DNA of 64,000 nucleotides. Source: Prochlorococcus sp. AG-436-J02. GTDB lineage: Bacteria > Cyanobacteriota > Cyanobacteriia > PCC-6307 > Cyanobiaceae. The DNA lies in NCBI GenBank assembly GCA_003212625.1, contig QCPI01000002.1, positions 50,698-114,697 of the forward strand, given 5' to 3'. The number at the start of each line of letters is the position of its first letter. Positions within the stretch are counted from its first letter, which is position 1. This document shows positions 31,101 to 42,554 of this stretch, one piece after another. The notes under the pieces were generated by a model. That model did not search any database and was not told the origin of the DNA. It saw only the letters and a program-made list of their open reading frames with translations. The translations under genes and the position numbers were made by a program.

Positions 31101-32125
31101 GCAAAACCAGTAAGAGAAACAACTCCATCAACAATTGGCTTCTCAGGGTTTAACGGATCATAATAAAATTCGTTTACTGGCTTTGAAAAATCTAATCCTC
31201 CACAGAAAATGGGTATCACTGTTGCTCCTCTATATTCAAGCTCTTGAATTACAGCAACATAGTGAGCATCATCTCCAGTTACGATATGACTTCTTTGAAG
31301 TACAAGTCCGATAACAGGTCCTTCCTTAGCCTTGGTTGATAAATCATCCCTATTAGAGGTCCAATTTAGATATTCTTTTTTATCCTCAAACATGCTTGGG
31401 GCCAATGGATGCCAAATTCCTAAATCTGGAAAAACTTCTGGCTCTGCTACTTCAATTTTTTCTTCATTTTTATTAAGTTCTGGAAATATATATTTGTCTC
31501 CAAGCATCAATAAGAAGTTCCTCAGATTATCGGGAGTTCCACCTAGCCAATACTGAAAACTAAGCATAAAACTTCTTGCATCTTGCGCCTTGTCAACTGG
31601 TAGGTACTTAAGTATTGAAGGAAGAGTATTAAGAAGCTTCAACATTGAATCTTGGAAACCGGCACCTCCTGCTTCTTTCCTCTTTTTCATAAAGTCACCA
31701 ATTATGCTTTTGCTTTGACCCAATTGGGACATAGAAAATGTGCCCAATTTGTTCAATCTCATCACTTCTGGCATTGATGGAAATACAACTGCTGCCTTCA
31801 GATTTTCCTTGTGAGGTTCAACTGCTTCAACAACCTTTTGAGCTAAATCTTCAATAAAAATCAATGAAGCTACAAATAAGTCCGCATTTTTTATATCGGT
31901 TTTAAAGCTTTCATAATTATCATTATCTCTAAGTTCTTCAATTAGATATCCATTTAATTCTATTCCAATAGGACCATTTTTTGAATTTAATGAGTTAGCA
32001 GCCTGTGTTAGAGCATTTTGGTATTGAGGCTCAAGAACCACATAGACAGCCTTCATTACTGCTTTATGCTTGTGATTCTCAACAGGTGAAACTCTGCGAT
32101 TGGCTGAGCGAACCTGTGTAAACAT
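28112..32125 (-). CDS. chlH: Magnesium chelatase subunit H
   Basis: 1337 aa; [40 protein letters not shown], typical ChlH/CobN-family features. Confidence 0.97.
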   Translation of the reverse strand: MFTQVRSANRRVSPVENHKHKAVMKAVYVVLEPQYQNALTQAANSLNSKNGPIGIELNGYLIEELRDNDNYESFKTDIKNADLFVASLIFIEDLAQKVVEAVEPHKENLKAAVVFPSMPEVMRLNKLGTFSMSQLGQSKSIIGDFMKKRKEAGGAGFQDSMLKLLNTLPSILKYLPVDKAQDARSFMLSFQYWLGGTPDNLRNFLLMLGDKYIFPELNKNEEKIEVAEPEVFPDLGIWHPLAPSMFEDKKEYLNWTSNRDDLSTKAKEGPVIGLVLQRSHIVTGDDAHYVAVIQELEYRGATVIPIFCGGLDFSKPVNEFYYDPLNPEKPIVDGVVSLTGFALVGGPARQDHPKAIESLKKLNRPYMVALPLVFQTTQEWEGSDLGLHPVQVALQIAIPELDGAIEPIVLSGRDDATGKAHTLQDRVDAIAERAIRWSSLRIKKRDQKKLAITVFSFPPDKGNVGTAAYLDVFGSIHRVLQEMKKQGYVINNLPKNPKELMEALINDPEALQGSPELSIAHRMSVKEYEKLTPYSERLEENWGKPPGNLNSDGQNLLVYGKEFGNVFVGVQPTFGYEGDPMRLLYSRSASPHHGFAAYYTYLEKVWKADAVLHFGTHGSLEFMPGKQMGMSETCYPDSLIGGLPNLYYYAANNPSEATIAKRRGYASTISYLTPPAENAGLYKGLKELGELVGSYQQLRESGRGIQIVNAIIETSKKCNLDEDVKLPKKDASELGIDERDLVVGNVYKQLMEIESRLLPCGLHTIGKPATAEEAIATLVSIASIEREDDGIRSLPGLLAESKGKKIEEVYEGNNKGKLEDVELNKSITDTSREAVSSMVKALTGRDGRVNMKKSLWTLFIEFLRSIGFSIPSPWIAATRKAGFEKVNSNSLDKLFDYLRFCLEQICADKEMESLLKALDGDYVLPGPGGDPIRNPGVLPSGKNIHALDPQSIPTVAAVASAKGVVDKLIERQKEEQGTWPETIACVLWGTDNIKTYGESLAQILWFVGVKPKPDSVGRVNKLELIPLEELGRPRIDVVVNCSGVFRDLFINQMALIDQAVKMAAEAEEPVEQNFVRKHTIEQAEKEGKSIRESASRVFSNASGSYSSNVNLAVENSTWEEENELQEMYLSRKTYAFNADNPGEMNQNRDVFESVMKTADVTFQNLDSSEISLTDVSHYFDSDPTNLIKNLRDDGKAPSSYIADTTTANAQVRSLSETIRLDSRTKLLNPKWYEGMLKSGYEGVREVSNRLNYTLGWSATSGQVDNFVYEESNETFINDPEMRKRLMELNPHSFRRIVGTLLEVNGRGYWETSEENIEQLKELYQEVEDRIEGVNTED

Positions 32126-32190
32126 CTTTTCTTCTGTAGGAATTCGACCAAGCCTAGTGTTTTCTGGCCCTTTACTGTGTTATTTAGTTA

Positions 32191-33087
32191 ATGCCTGTTA
32201 CATGGAATATCAAATATGATTCTAAAAAAACTAAAAAAATGACTTCTGATAAACAATCTATACCAGTTTTGGTCGCAGGTGCTTTAGGGCGAATGGGATC
32301 AGAGGTTATTAAAGCAATTAATTCCTCCAATGATTTTGAACTTGTTGGCGCTATTGATAATCAGAAGGAAAAAGAAGGACAGGATATTGGATCCTTAATT
32401 GGGTTAGGGCCATTAAATGTATTTGTTTCAAGCGACTTCGAAGGCTCATTGTGCACTGCTAGTCAGAATGTACCTAAGGATGGAAGTAATAATGGTGCCA
32501 TTTTAGTTGATTTCACCCATCCTAAGGTTGCTTACAAACACACGCGTACATCAATAGCTTATGGAGTGCATCCTGTTATAGGTACTACTGGAATAACTAC
32601 TGATCAATTAAATGACCTTTCTAAGTTTGCAGAAAAAGCTTGTCTTGGTTCAGCTATAATTCCTAATTTTTCTGTAGGTATGGTTCTGTTGCAACAAGCG
32701 GCGGCAGCAGCAGCTCGTTTTTATGAATACGCCGAATTGACTGAAATGCATCACAACAAGAAAGCTGATGCCCCAAGTGGTACATGTATTAAAACAGCTG
32801 AATTAATTGAAGAGCACAGGTCATCTTTCAATAGTCCTTTAGTGAAAGAAGAAGAATCTCTTGATGGATCCCGAGGAGGTCATCGTCCGAGTGGTTTGCG
32901 ACTTCATTCAATAAGACTTCCAGGACTTGTAGCTCATCAACAAGTTATGTTTGGCTCTCAAGGAGAGACTTATGAGCTAGCTCATAACACCATTGACCGA
33001 TCTGCCTATATGCCTGGAGTATTATTGGTAATCAAAAAAATCAGATCATTTAATCAATTAATTTATGGATTAGAGAAGATTCTATAA
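32191..33087 (+). CDS. dapB: 4-hydroxy-tetrahydrodipicolinate reductase
   Basis: [31 protein letters not shown]; actual start may be ATG at 32239. Confidence 0.95.
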   Translation: MPVTWNIKYDSKKTKKMTSDKQSIPVLVAGALGRMGSEVIKAINSSNDFELVGAIDNQKEKEGQDIGSLIGLGPLNVFVSSDFEGSLCTASQNVPKDGSNNGAILVDFTHPKVAYKHTRTSIAYGVHPVIGTTGITTDQLNDLSKFAEKACLGSAIIPNFSVGMVLLQQAAAAAARFYEYAELTEMHHNKKADAPSGTCIKTAELIEEHRSSFNSPLVKEEESLDGSRGGHRPSGLRLHSIRLPGLVAHQQVMFGSQGETYELAHNTIDRSAYMPGVLLVIKKIRSFNQLIYGLEKIL

Positions 33088-33098
33088 TTATATATAAA

Positions 33099-33746
33099 AT
33101 GTTATTTCCAATTAAGAAAAATGAATTAAATAAGTTAATTCCATCTGTTGCAACAGGAAAACAATTTAATTCTGCATTGGGAAATCCTCAGAAGATCTTC
33201 CAAAGAATTATGGTCTCAGCTATTGGAGGTGTAATTACATTGCTAATTAGTCAAAGTCAAGTAACCAGTCAGTTTTATTCTCTATGGTTGGTATTAGGGT
33301 TTGTATTTCTTTTATATATTTTATGGGGACCAATACTTGAAGCTAGTAGAAAAAACTCTAAGTTTAAAAATTATTCATTTTCCGCATTGGTAGATGGATA
33401 TATATCAGATGTCTATGTTGAAGAAAGAGTAGAAAACCAACAGGAACAAGCAAATAAAGATGGAAGATTAGAGATAGTTAAAAAAAAGAGAACCTGGGTT
33501 GTTTTAGATATCGAAGATGATGATGGTTTGATAGGTAATATAAGCTTTCCATTACAAAATAAATTCAATATACTAACAAAAGGAATGAGAATACATTGTG
33601 TCGTTTTTAGTAATAGAAGAGATTTTAGTTCTATTCAGGCACTCAGTGATGCTTGGTGTCCTGAAATAAATTTGTGGGTGGGAAATTATCCATTTCTACT
33701 TCGTCCGGCATTTGAAGAATTTGTTAATCGTCGAATTATAAATTAA
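33099..33746 (+). CDS. Conserved cyanobacterial membrane protein, unknown function
   Basis: ORF with two hydrophobic segments near the N-terminus and a soluble C-terminus. Confidence 0.65.
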   Translation: MLFPIKKNELNKLIPSVATGKQFNSALGNPQKIFQRIMVSAIGGVITLLISQSQVTSQFYSLWLVLGFVFLLYILWGPILEASRKNSKFKNYSFSALVDGYISDVYVEERVENQQEQANKDGRLEIVKKKRTWVVLDIEDDDGLIGNISFPLQNKFNILTKGMRIHCVVFSNRRDFSSIQALSDAWCPEINLWVGNYPFLLRPAFEEFVNRRIIN

Positions 33747-33771
33747 TTATTCATTTAATTAATGATATAAT

Positions 33772-34908
33772 TTGTATATGAATATAGCTATTATTGGATC
33801 AGGATTAACTGGAACTATAGCTTCCATTTCATTAGCGAAAGCAGGTTCAAGAGTTGATTTATATGAAAGATTATCTGATGAAGAACTAATAAATAGAGAT
33901 AGAACCTATGCCATTACACATTCATCAAGACGAATATTGGAAAGAATTGGTGTCTGGTCTGATATTTCATCAAGCTTAGTCTCATTTCAATATCTTAATG
34001 TTATAGATAATCAAATAAATAAAAATTTTCAATTTCTTGTGAATGATTTAAACAATAGAGAACAGCAGTATGTATCTGTTGGATGGATTGCACAACACAA
34101 TATAATTATGTCTTCAATGTTAGAGTATATTTCACATATAGAACACATTAATAAAATTCCTACTTCTGTCATCCCTAATACTCATAATTATGATCTAATA
34201 ATTGCAGCAGATGGATCTAATTCCACAACAAAAAAGAAACTTAAAACTCCTTCATTTAGTTTTGATTATGATCAAATTTGTGTCACAGCAAAGGTTCTTT
34301 TAAGAGGTCTTAAAAGTAACGAAGCATTTGAGATTTTGAGCACCGAAGGTCCTTTAGCAATTTTACCTCTTGGAGGAGATTTATTTCAAATAATCTGTAG
34401 TCAATCTATAAAAAAAGCCTCTTACAATCTAAGTCTTCCTAAACATATTTTCTTAGATTACTTATCCACACTTCTTCCATATGGTGTAGAGCCTGACACT
34501 ATAATTGACGAACCCAAGCCTTATCCGATTAAGTTCCAATTAAATTCTTCATTTCATTCTGGTAAATACATTTATGTAGGTGAAACTTGTCACACATTTC
34601 ATCCTGTAGGTGGACAGGGATTGAATTTATGTTGGCGTGATGTAGAGTGCATTACAAATTTAATTTCATTACCTTTTATTAGAAATTATAAATTTATTAT
34701 TCCAGTGCTTTATTCATTTTCAAGATTAATTGACGTTTTATCAATATCGTTTATAACAGATTTTTTGGTTAGATATTCAAGAACAAATAGTTGTTTATTA
34801 TTTATTCCCAAAATAATTATTTTTAGTATTCTAAAAAGATCAAAAATTGCACGAAAATTTATTCTAAATATAATGACTAATGGATTTGGATTTAATTTTC
34901 ATAAATGA
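33772..34908 (+). CDS. FAD-dependent monooxygenase (UbiH/VisC-like)
   Basis: IAIIGSGLTGTIASISLAKAG, DLIIAADGSNS, GETCHTFHPVGGQGLNLCWRD. Confidence 0.85.
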   Translation: MYMNIAIIGSGLTGTIASISLAKAGSRVDLYERLSDEELINRDRTYAITHSSRRILERIGVWSDISSSLVSFQYLNVIDNQINKNFQFLVNDLNNREQQYVSVGWIAQHNIIMSSMLEYISHIEHINKIPTSVIPNTHNYDLIIAADGSNSTTKKKLKTPSFSFDYDQICVTAKVLLRGLKSNEAFEILSTEGPLAILPLGGDLFQIICSQSIKKASYNLSLPKHIFLDYLSTLLPYGVEPDTIIDEPKPYPIKFQLNSSFHSGKYIYVGETCHTFHPVGGQGLNLCWRDVECITNLISLPFIRNYKFIIPVLYSFSRLIDVLSISFITDFLVRYSRTNSCLLFIPKIIIFSILKRSKIARKFILNIMTNGFGFNFHK

Positions 34909-35114
34909 TAAATACAAGTAAACCAATAAATCCACCTTCACCTGAATTATGTTCTTTCATTATCGATAAACTTGGTATAAGTGAATCAGCATTGGACTTA
35001 GGGATTAAAAGAGCATCTTTGGAAAATGCTCCCTTACCTATAGTTATGTGGAGCTATGGTTTGCTTACTCTTAATCAGCTCAATATTATTCTTTCATTGG
35101 AGGAAGAGTATTAG
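34905..35114 (+). CDS. DUF2949-like protein
   Basis: FIIDKLGISESALDLGIKRASLENAPLPIVMWSYGLLTLNQL. Confidence 0.7.
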   Translation: MINTSKPINPPSPELCSFIIDKLGISESALDLGIKRASLENAPLPIVMWSYGLLTLNQLNIILSLEEEY

Positions 35115-35679
35115 TTTTTTATATACTTTTAAAACATATTTAAGATCATTTATATTTTAATAATTATTCCTTAATAAGATTTCATACTTGTTATTAATTA
35201 ATCACCTGTTTACTTTTAAATAACCATTTATTATCTTTCTTATGTTATTGTATGCTTTCAAAAAGCTTAATTAAGATACTAACTAATATTGTACACCTTT
35301 TATTTATCCGTTAGAATTAACATATACATCTAATAAAATAAATAGCTCTTATTAAATATTGATGCTAATCTAATTTCTCTTAAACCTGGTTTCCCCTGAA
35401 ATACATATCACTTGCTTTCATAGGATAAGTATGTTTTTGTTAATGATTAATTATTTATTTTGTCTTTTAAGTTCTTTTCAACATTTATTGTGTGTTTTAA
35501 GATTATGAAAACTAACTCACATGATTTATCAGATATATCTTTGAGGTTTGCAATATTATAATTAAATTTTGTTGGGATTTTTTTAAACCAACAATTAAAC
35601 TAGCTAATTTTCCAACTCCTGTCATTATTTAATTAATGAAATACCTTCTAATTCGCAATCTCAGAGTAAAGTAGTCAAC

Positions 35680-36231
35680 ATGGACACAAATTATTTAAAT
35701 ACAACCGGGTGCAACACTTTTTTAAATTGTAAGATCGCTACTGATGCGACTAAAAAGCTTGATTTTTTGATTTTAGTTATTGAAACACTACAAATCAATG
35801 CAACAGATTCTTTTTTATTGCAGGCAAGAAATAAAGGTATGTCTGATGACTTTTTAAATCGCGTTAATTTTTGGAAATTAAGAACTTCTAACCCTTTGAG
35901 AAAATCATATGCTTTTACTTCTCTCTCTTCTGAACAGATTGATTCTTTAGTTGAACTTATATCTTCCATGGCTGATGGCCTTTACCCATTAATTAGGCAA
36001 TTACTTTCTTCAAAGGAATCTAAAACACTTAATAAAGAAAGATGGTTTTTATTTAGCTCACGTCTTAAGTCACTTGTTAGGGAAAGGATGAATTTGCAGC
36101 GAAGTTATATCACTTCTATATTAGATGACGAAAATAATGAAGTAATTAGAGAGTTATTAGTGATTCTTTCTCTATCATGTGGACCGGGAGGAGCTAATCG
36201 TTTAAAAGCATCTATGTATCATCAAATTTAA
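35680..36231 (+). CDS. DUF3038-like protein
   Basis: Sequence pattern and adjacency to a DUF4335-like ORF. Confidence 0.7.
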   Translation: MDTNYLNTTGCNTFLNCKIATDATKKLDFLILVIETLQINATDSFLLQARNKGMSDDFLNRVNFWKLRTSNPLRKSYAFTSLSSEQIDSLVELISSMADGLYPLIRQLLSSKESKTLNKERWFLFSSRLKSLVRERMNLQRSYITSILDDENNEVIRELLVILSLSCGPGGANRLKASMYHQI

Positions 36232-36240
36232 TTTAAATAA

Positions 36241-36852
36241 ATGATTAACTTAACCTATAGATTTGCTCAAGATTCATCTTCTTTAGAACTTTCAGGTATA
36301 CCTGATGTATCAAATGGAGATGCTGAAGATACTATTGGGATCCTATCCTCGTGGACCTTAAAGATTATAGGATCACCTCTGTTGGAGGGGGAAAAGGATC
36401 ATCTTGATAATTTGATGGATGTTATTCTTAAATATTCAAGATCGTACATCTCTGGCATTCGAAATACTTATATATCTAATAAAAATATTGTAACAATTAA
36501 ACCTTTTGGTCTTTATCATAAATTAATACTTAATAGTACAAAGGAAGGAGTAAAACCTTTGGAAATCGTTTTGGATGACTCCGAACTAGCAGATATCACT
36601 AGATGTCTAGATCTTCTAAGATTTGACCATAGATTTAATATAAAATGGAATATTAAATTAGACAGGCCTTTTAGTAAGAGATATATTAATATTAATTTTA
36701 AGAAGTCAAAAAAGAATTTAAACTTTTTTTATTCCCTTATTTTTTTCCTTTCGACTAGTGCCTTATTAACATTACTTCCAATTAACAACAAATTCGAACC
36801 AATAATTGAAAATAATGCATCTCAAGATCTGTCTGAGCGTTTAAATAACTAA
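36241..36852 (+). CDS. DUF4335-like protein
   Basis: NLTYRFAQDSSSLELSG...PLLEGEKDHLDNLMDVILKYSRSYISG; C-terminal TM. Confidence 0.7.
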   Translation: MINLTYRFAQDSSSLELSGIPDVSNGDAEDTIGILSSWTLKIIGSPLLEGEKDHLDNLMDVILKYSRSYISGIRNTYISNKNIVTIKPFGLYHKLILNSTKEGVKPLEIVLDDSELADITRCLDLLRFDHRFNIKWNIKLDRPFSKRYININFKKSKKNLNFFYSLIFFLSTSALLTLLPINNKFEPIIENNASQDLSERLNN

Positions 36853-36949
36853 CAATATTCTTTTTTAGTTATTTAGATATGTTATTATGTTATTTAAATC
36901 ATATTATTATACCAATACCTTATAAAATTAATAAAGTAAATTATATTGA

Positions 36950-37600
36950 ATGAAACTTTCAAATAGTGATAGGGATAAAATCGATTTTACTGATGATAAT
37001 TTGTTTTATCTTCAGCCAAGATATGTTCATCATCTAAGCCTTTCATTTAGAACTCGACTTACAAAATTATATTCAGAATATCTTTACAGCCATCATGTGG
37101 TTTTAGATCTTATGAGTAGTTGGGTAAGTCATCTGCCTACTAATATTCGATTTAAAAAAGTAATAGGTCATGGAATGAATTCTTCTGAATTAAGCGCTAA
37201 TAATAGGCTTGATAGCTTTTGGGTTCAAAATTTAAATAAGACTCAAAATATCCCAATAGAAGATTCAACTGTTGATATTTGCTTGATTGTAGCGGGATGG
37301 CAATACCTGCAATATCCTGAAAATGTTACTCTAGAACTATCAAGGATTATAAAATCAGATTCCTTATTAATTATTTCATTCACTAATCGAGCATTTTGGA
37401 CTAAGTCTCCCAATATCTGGTCTAATTCATCAGAGGATAGAAGAATTGAATACGTAAGTAGTGTTCTCTCCGACAATGGCTGGATTGTTCAAAAGATCAT
37501 AAATGAAAGGACTTTTGATAATAAGCTATTTGGTTTATATTCCAGAGAAAGCGATCCTTTTTTTTCTGTTATTGCCAGAAATAATAAGTCTAATAACTGA
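36950..37600 (+). CDS. SAM-dependent methyltransferase-like protein
   Basis: HVVLDLMSSWVSHLP, IPIEDSTVDICLIVAGWQYLQYPENVTLELSRIIK. Confidence 0.72.
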   Translation: MKLSNSDRDKIDFTDDNLFYLQPRYVHHLSLSFRTRLTKLYSEYLYSHHVVLDLMSSWVSHLPTNIRFKKVIGHGMNSSELSANNRLDSFWVQNLNKTQNIPIEDSTVDICLIVAGWQYLQYPENVTLELSRIIKSDSLLIISFTNRAFWTKSPNIWSNSSEDRRIEYVSSVLSDNGWIVQKIINERTFDNKLFGLYSRESDPFFSVIARNNKSNN

Positions 37601-37651
37601 ATTAGTTTTTATTTATATGCCTATTTAGGATATAAAAAATGTAATTTCATT

Positions 37652-37960
37652 ATGTCCTATTCTCTAATTAAATTTAGTTCTGAGGATTGTGGTACCTGTC
37701 ACAGAATGAGCTTTTTTGATTCTAAAGTTGCGAATGAGTTAGGTCTTGAATTTATTAGTGTAAAGTTACAAGATACATTGGTTTATAGAAAATATAGACC
37801 TATTCTTTTAAAGCAATATCCTACAAAAGAGGGTATGGGTTGGCCAACTTATTTACTAGTTAATAATCCTGAGGATGATTTTAAAATTATCGGTGAGTTA
37901 AAGGGTGGTATTTCTAAAGGTGATTTTAGAGATAGACTTTCAAAATTATTATCTGAATGA
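37652..37960 (+). CDS. Thioredoxin-like protein
   Basis: LIKFSSEDCGTCHRM and GWPTYLLVN. Confidence 0.75.
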   Translation: MSYSLIKFSSEDCGTCHRMSFFDSKVANELGLEFISVKLQDTLVYRKYRPILLKQYPTKEGMGWPTYLLVNNPEDDFKIIGELKGGISKGDFRDRLSKLLSE

Positions 37961-37968
37961 ATTAACAA

Positions 37969-38151
37969 TTAACTTACTGGTTGCATTAATCCACCACTGC
38001 CTGAATCAGAATCATCGTCGTCGTTTCCTGCATCAACTGTTAAAAGTGTATATATACCTAATGCAATTAGACTAATCAATCCACTAAAAAGGCTAAGACC
38101 ATAATGGTTGCTACTGATTTCTATTACTTCACCCAAGGTAAAAATACTCAA
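37969..38151 (-). CDS. Small single-TM protein with acidic tail
   Basis: LFSGLISLIALGIYTLLTVDAGNDDDDSDSGSGGLMQPVS. Confidence 0.6.
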   Translation of the reverse strand: MSIFTLGEVIEISSNHYGLSLFSGLISLIALGIYTLLTVDAGNDDDDSDSGSGGLMQPVS

Positions 38152-38244
38152 ATTTTGGTGACTATAGCAAGTATTCTCTTTTAAAGTGTATTAGGCAACC
38201 AATTAATGTATTGACATGAGAGATCTTTCTTGACTTTGGTGTTC

Positions 38245-41200
38245 TTAACTAGATTCTATTTCATTATTCATTATTTTTAACCACTCAGTTAGTTGGTCTA
38301 GAAGCTTTTCTGTTTCCAATATCCCCAAACCTCTTATAGTCACAGTTGAATATCGATCACTTTTTTTATAGATAAATCTGCCTTGAAGATGGTTGGGTAA
38401 CCCTTTTCTAAGTATTTTAAAAGCTGGCTCATCCATCATTGTTTCTAACTCGACATTAGGTTTAGATAATTTGATTCTCATGAAGCCACACTTTTTGGCT
38501 ATTATTTTTAATTTCATTACTTCTATTAATGATTCTACCGCTTTTGGAAGTGTTCCATATCTATCAACCAGGTTGCCAGCAAATTGTAGTAAGGCTTCAT
38601 TGCTTTCACATTGAGTAGCTAATCTATAAGCGTTTACTTTTTCATCTGGATCTGTAATCCAATCGCCAGGTATAAAAGCCGTAATTGGTAGATCAATTTG
38701 TGTATCTTCAACATTAGGAATATCCTGTCCTTGTATTTCTGATATAGTTTCTTGCAATAATTCCATATATAAATCAAATCCGATTGTCTCCATTTGTCCG
38801 CTTTGTTCAATACCTAAAATATTTCCAACCCCCCTAATTTCCATATCCCTCATTGCTAATTGATAACCACTACCTAGATCTGTGAACTCCTTAATTGCTT
38901 TTAATCTTTGTCTTGAGGATTCATTTAATTTTTCATTTCCTGGATAAAATAACCAAGCGTGGGCTTGAACCCCACTACGACCAACTCTTCCTCTTAATTG
39001 ATAGAGTTGAGATAAACCAAATTTATGTGAATCTTCAATTAATATTGTATTTACTCGGGGAATATCTAATCCACTTTCTACAATAGTCGTACAAAGCAAA
39101 ATGTCTGCATCTCCAGCATTAAATGCTAGCATTGCATTTTCTAATTCACCTTCTTCCATTTGCCCATGAGCAATAAGTAGTTTTATATTTGGTATCATTA
39201 CTTTTATTTTTTCTGCAACTTCTGCTATTCCTTTAATACGTGGAACTATATAAAATACTTGACCACCTCGATCAATCTCTTGAGAAATAGCGCTTCTAAT
39301 TATTTCATTATCAAGTGGAGCTAAATGAGTTTTTATTGGTCTCCTTAATGGAGGTGGTGTTGTTATTAAACTCATTTCACGTACACCAGAAAGACTCATA
39401 TAGAGTGTCCTTGGAATAGGTGTCGCAGATAGTGTTAAAACATCAACACTTTTTTTTATTTCCTTGATCTTTTCTTTTTGATTAACTCCAAAACGTTGTT
39501 CCTCATCAATAACTAAAAGTCCTAAATCCTTATATGATAATTTCTTGTTCAAGAGTTGATGTGTACCAATGATTCCGTCAATACTTCCTTCTTTAAGACC
39601 AGATAATATTTGCTTGCGTTCATTAATCGTTTTGAATCTATTTAATAATGATACTTTTATTGGATAAGGTGCGAATCGATCAGATATTGTTCTCCAATGT
39701 TGTTGAGATAATACAGTAGTTGGTGCTAAAAAAGCTATTTGTTTTCCAGATGTAATTGCTTTAAATATCGCTCTTATTGCAACCTCTGTCTTACCAAAAC
39801 CTACATCACCACAGACTAATCTATCCATAGGCTTTTCGCTTTCCATATCTGACTTTACTTGAATCGAAGCTTTTGCTTGATCAGGTGTGAGAGGATAAGG
39901 AAATGAATCTTCTAATTCGTTTTGCCAAGGTCCATCGATTGGAAATTTATAACCTTTCTCTTTACTTCTTTCTGCATATAACTTTATTAAATCTAGAGCT
40001 ACTTTCTTTACAGATTTCTTAGCCTTTTCCTTTGTTTTAAACCAATTAGTACCTCCTAATTTGTTAATAGTGGGTGTCTTGGAGTTTGAATTCCTATATC
40101 TACCTAGACTACTAAGTTGATCGGCAGCAACACTTAGCTTGCCGTCCATGTATTTAATTACTAAATAATCTCTTGACTCTCCATTTATATTAAACTTCTG
40201 TATATTTTGAAATACCCCTATTCCATGATTTCTATGGACAACATAATCTCCGGGTTTCATTTTATTAGGATCTATTTTTCTACTTGCAGCCTGTTTCCTT
40301 CTCCTTACATAACCTGTACTAATAATATTATTTTGACCAAAGAACTCCTTATCTGTTATTAATCCTATTTTCCAAGCTGGTAGTAAAAAACCTTCAATTT
40401 CTCCATCAATATTACTTTTAATAGCTGCGGGTATATTATCCTTTACAATACTATTAATAGCGTTTATATCATCCCTATTGGGTATAAATTTAGAAATACA
40501 TTCATGTTCTTCCAGTAGAGAAACAGCACGACTTGGTTGAGCAGACATTATCCATATAGAATACTTATCTTTTATATAGTTCTTTAACGAAATACTTATT
40601 TTACCATATTGATTTGGAAGCCATTTGTGTAATTTGCTTGAAATATTAAACACATTATTTCTCGAAGTTAAATCTTCTAAATCAGTTGTATCAATTCCTG
40701 CATAAGTATTCAATTTATCATAAATAGTATTTATATTTACATGAAGACTTGGCTTATAAAATTTCTGATCGATTTTTTTGCCTTTATTTTCTATAGCTTC
40801 CTTATAGCTTTCGTTAACAATATTATACCATGCATTCCCATGTGACTTTGCTTGTAATCTTTCATCAACTACTATAAAAGTATCATCACCAATATAACTT
40901 AATAATGATTCTGGTTTCTCAAATGCGACTCCTAAATATTTCTTAGCAGAGGAAAGTGAATGCGTATTTATTAATTCTGAATATTGATCTTCTGAAAGTA
41001 GATCTCTTATAGGATTATCATTAGTAGACAGAAGTTTTTCAATGATTAGAGGATCGAATCCCGTTGGAGTAATACATACATTATCAACTTTATCTAGCGA
41101 TCGCTGAGAGATTGGATCAAACTCTTTAATTTTTTCAAGTTGGTCGCCAAATAGCTCTAATCTTATGGGAAGTTCACTACTTACAGGATAGATATCAAGT

Positions 41201-41748
41201 ATATCTCCTCTTCTACTCCATGTTCCTTCTTGGTCAATATTATTTGTTTTGATATATCCACATTCACTTAATCTTTCAGATAGTTTGATTAGATCAATTT
41301 CATCTCCTATCTTTAATTTTATACACTTAGATATTAGATACTTTAATGGTGGCAAATGGGGCTGTAAGGATCTTTCAGTAGCAATAACCGCAATATTCTC
41401 ATCATTTTGTAACTCTAATATATCACTTAGAACTTGTAGTTGTCCCCATACAATTTCAGATGATAAATATGAACAATCATATGGTGAAATCTCGCTGGTT
41501 GGATACAAACATGTTTTATTCCAGCCACAATTTTTAAGAAGTGGGAACCATCTTGTCGCCTCTTCTAAGGTTGGAACAATCACAAGTAGTTTTCTTGATT
41601 CTTTTTTAGCAAGAGATGTTGTAATCAATGCTTTCACAGTACGTGAAGCACCTGATAAGATTAATCTATCCTTTCTATTTGCTCTTTCTTTTAATTCATT
41701 GGTTAATGGATGTTCTTTTAATTTTTCTACAATTGACTCTAAAGACAC
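38245..41748 (-). CDS. mfd: Transcription-repair coupling factor
   Basis: 1167 aa; CGDVGFGKTEVAIRA, DEEQRFGV, TLSATPIPRTL, QLRGRVGRS. Confidence 0.97.
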   Translation of the reverse strand: MSLESIVEKLKEHPLTNELKERANRKDRLILSGASRTVKALITTSLAKKESRKLLVIVPTLEEATRWFPLLKNCGWNKTCLYPTSEISPYDCSYLSSEIVWGQLQVLSDILELQNDENIAVIATERSLQPHLPPLKYLISKCIKLKIGDEIDLIKLSERLSECGYIKTNNIDQEGTWSRRGDILDIYPVSSELPIRLELFGDQLEKIKEFDPISQRSLDKVDNVCITPTGFDPLIIEKLLSTNDNPIRDLLSEDQYSELINTHSLSSAKKYLGVAFEKPESLLSYIGDDTFIVVDERLQAKSHGNAWYNIVNESYKEAIENKGKKIDQKFYKPSLHVNINTIYDKLNTYAGIDTTDLEDLTSRNNVFNISSKLHKWLPNQYGKISISLKNYIKDKYSIWIMSAQPSRAVSLLEEHECISKFIPNRDDINAINSIVKDNIPAAIKSNIDGEIEGFLLPAWKIGLITDKEFFGQNNIISTGYVRRRKQAASRKIDPNKMKPGDYVVHRNHGIGVFQNIQKFNINGESRDYLVIKYMDGKLSVAADQLSSLGRYRNSNSKTPTINKLGGTNWFKTKEKAKKSVKKVALDLIKLYAERSKEKGYKFPIDGPWQNELEDSFPYPLTPDQAKASIQVKSDMESEKPMDRLVCGDVGFGKTEVAIRAIFKAITSGKQIAFLAPTTVLSQQHWRTISDRFAPYPIKVSLLNRFKTINERKQILSGLKEGSIDGIIGTHQLLNKKLSYKDLGLLVIDEEQRFGVNQKEKIKEIKKSVDVLTLSATPIPRTLYMSLSGVREMSLITTPPPLRRPIKTHLAPLDNEIIRSAISQEIDRGGQVFYIVPRIKGIAEVAEKIKVMIPNIKLLIAHGQMEEGELENAMLAFNAGDADILLCTTIVESGLDIPRVNTILIEDSHKFGLSQLYQLRGRVGRSGVQAHAWLFYPGNEKLNESSRQRLKAIKEFTDLGSGYQLAMRDMEIRGVGNILGIEQSGQMETIGFDLYMELLQETISEIQGQDIPNVEDTQIDLPITAFIPGDWITDPDEKVNAYRLATQCESNEALLQFAGNLVDRYGTLPKAVESLIEVMKLKIIAKKCGFMRIKLSKPNVELETMMDEPAFKILRKGLPNHLQGRFIYKKSDRYSTVTIRGLGILETEKLLDQLTEWLKIMNNEIESS

Positions 41749-41818
41749 TATTTGTATTCAATATATAAACTTAGACTACCACAAAATTTATTTATCTTGT
41801 GGAATATTCCTAGCAAGT

Positions 41819-42469
41819 TTAATTATGATTTCGAATAGATTTTAGTTTTGTAACAAAAGATATTAGCTGTTCTTGATTAAGCTCCTTCCTTGTCGAAACA
41901 TTGAATTCTTTCATTAAATATTTTCTACCTTGTTTATAATCCCATGATAAATCTCTAAGCAATCTGTCAGATTCTTCAATCATTTGGTTAGTGTTTTTTA
42001 TATTTTTTTTTGCTGAATCAAAATTTTCTATTTTTTTTAATTGGGTTAAATATTTCCTAATTTCCTCATATTTAGTAATTTTATTTCGATCATTATAACC
42101 AAATGTTTTTTCGAGAAATTTTATTTCATCATTTCTATTCCAATTCAGACGATTGATTTCTATATCTATTGCTGCTAGTTCATTGCTCCAATCAATAGGT
42201 TCTCGATTTATATTGATACTATCTATTTCCTCACTTTTGTTTTTGACATGATTTAATTTGTTTATAATATTGTTTTCATTTATAGATTTTATATCATTGT
42301 CATTAATATTTAATCTTTTATTTAATCTTGAAATTGCTTTATCTTCTGCATTCTCTACAGTAGAACCTTCGGCTAAGGCACTGCCAAGTTTCTTGTCATT
42401 CAACCAGCCATTTACCCGAACAACAGCTTTGTTATCAGATATATGACATAGTTTTGATTGAATTCTCAT
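41819..42469 (-). CDS. Hypothetical protein
   Basis: Clean 216 aa ORF, no confident family. Confidence 0.65.
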   Translation of the reverse strand: MRIQSKLCHISDNKAVVRVNGWLNDKKLGSALAEGSTVENAEDKAISRLNKRLNINDNDIKSINENNIINKLNHVKNKSEEIDSININREPIDWSNELAAIDIEINRLNWNRNDEIKFLEKTFGYNDRNKITKYEEIRKYLTQLKKIENFDSAKKNIKNTNQMIEESDRLLRDLSWDYKQGRKYLMKEFNVSTRKELNQEQLISFVTKLKSIRNHN

Positions 42470-42554
42470 AATATTTTTGATTAATACAAATTAGAATTAA
42501 TAGAGTTAAAATATAGCAATTAGCACTTCAAAATAGTTCTTTTTTCTGATTTTA

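Noticed and set aside
41249-41845. 198 aa plus-strand ORF over the mfd 5' end
   Set aside because: Antisense to mfd, whose N-terminus is well supported
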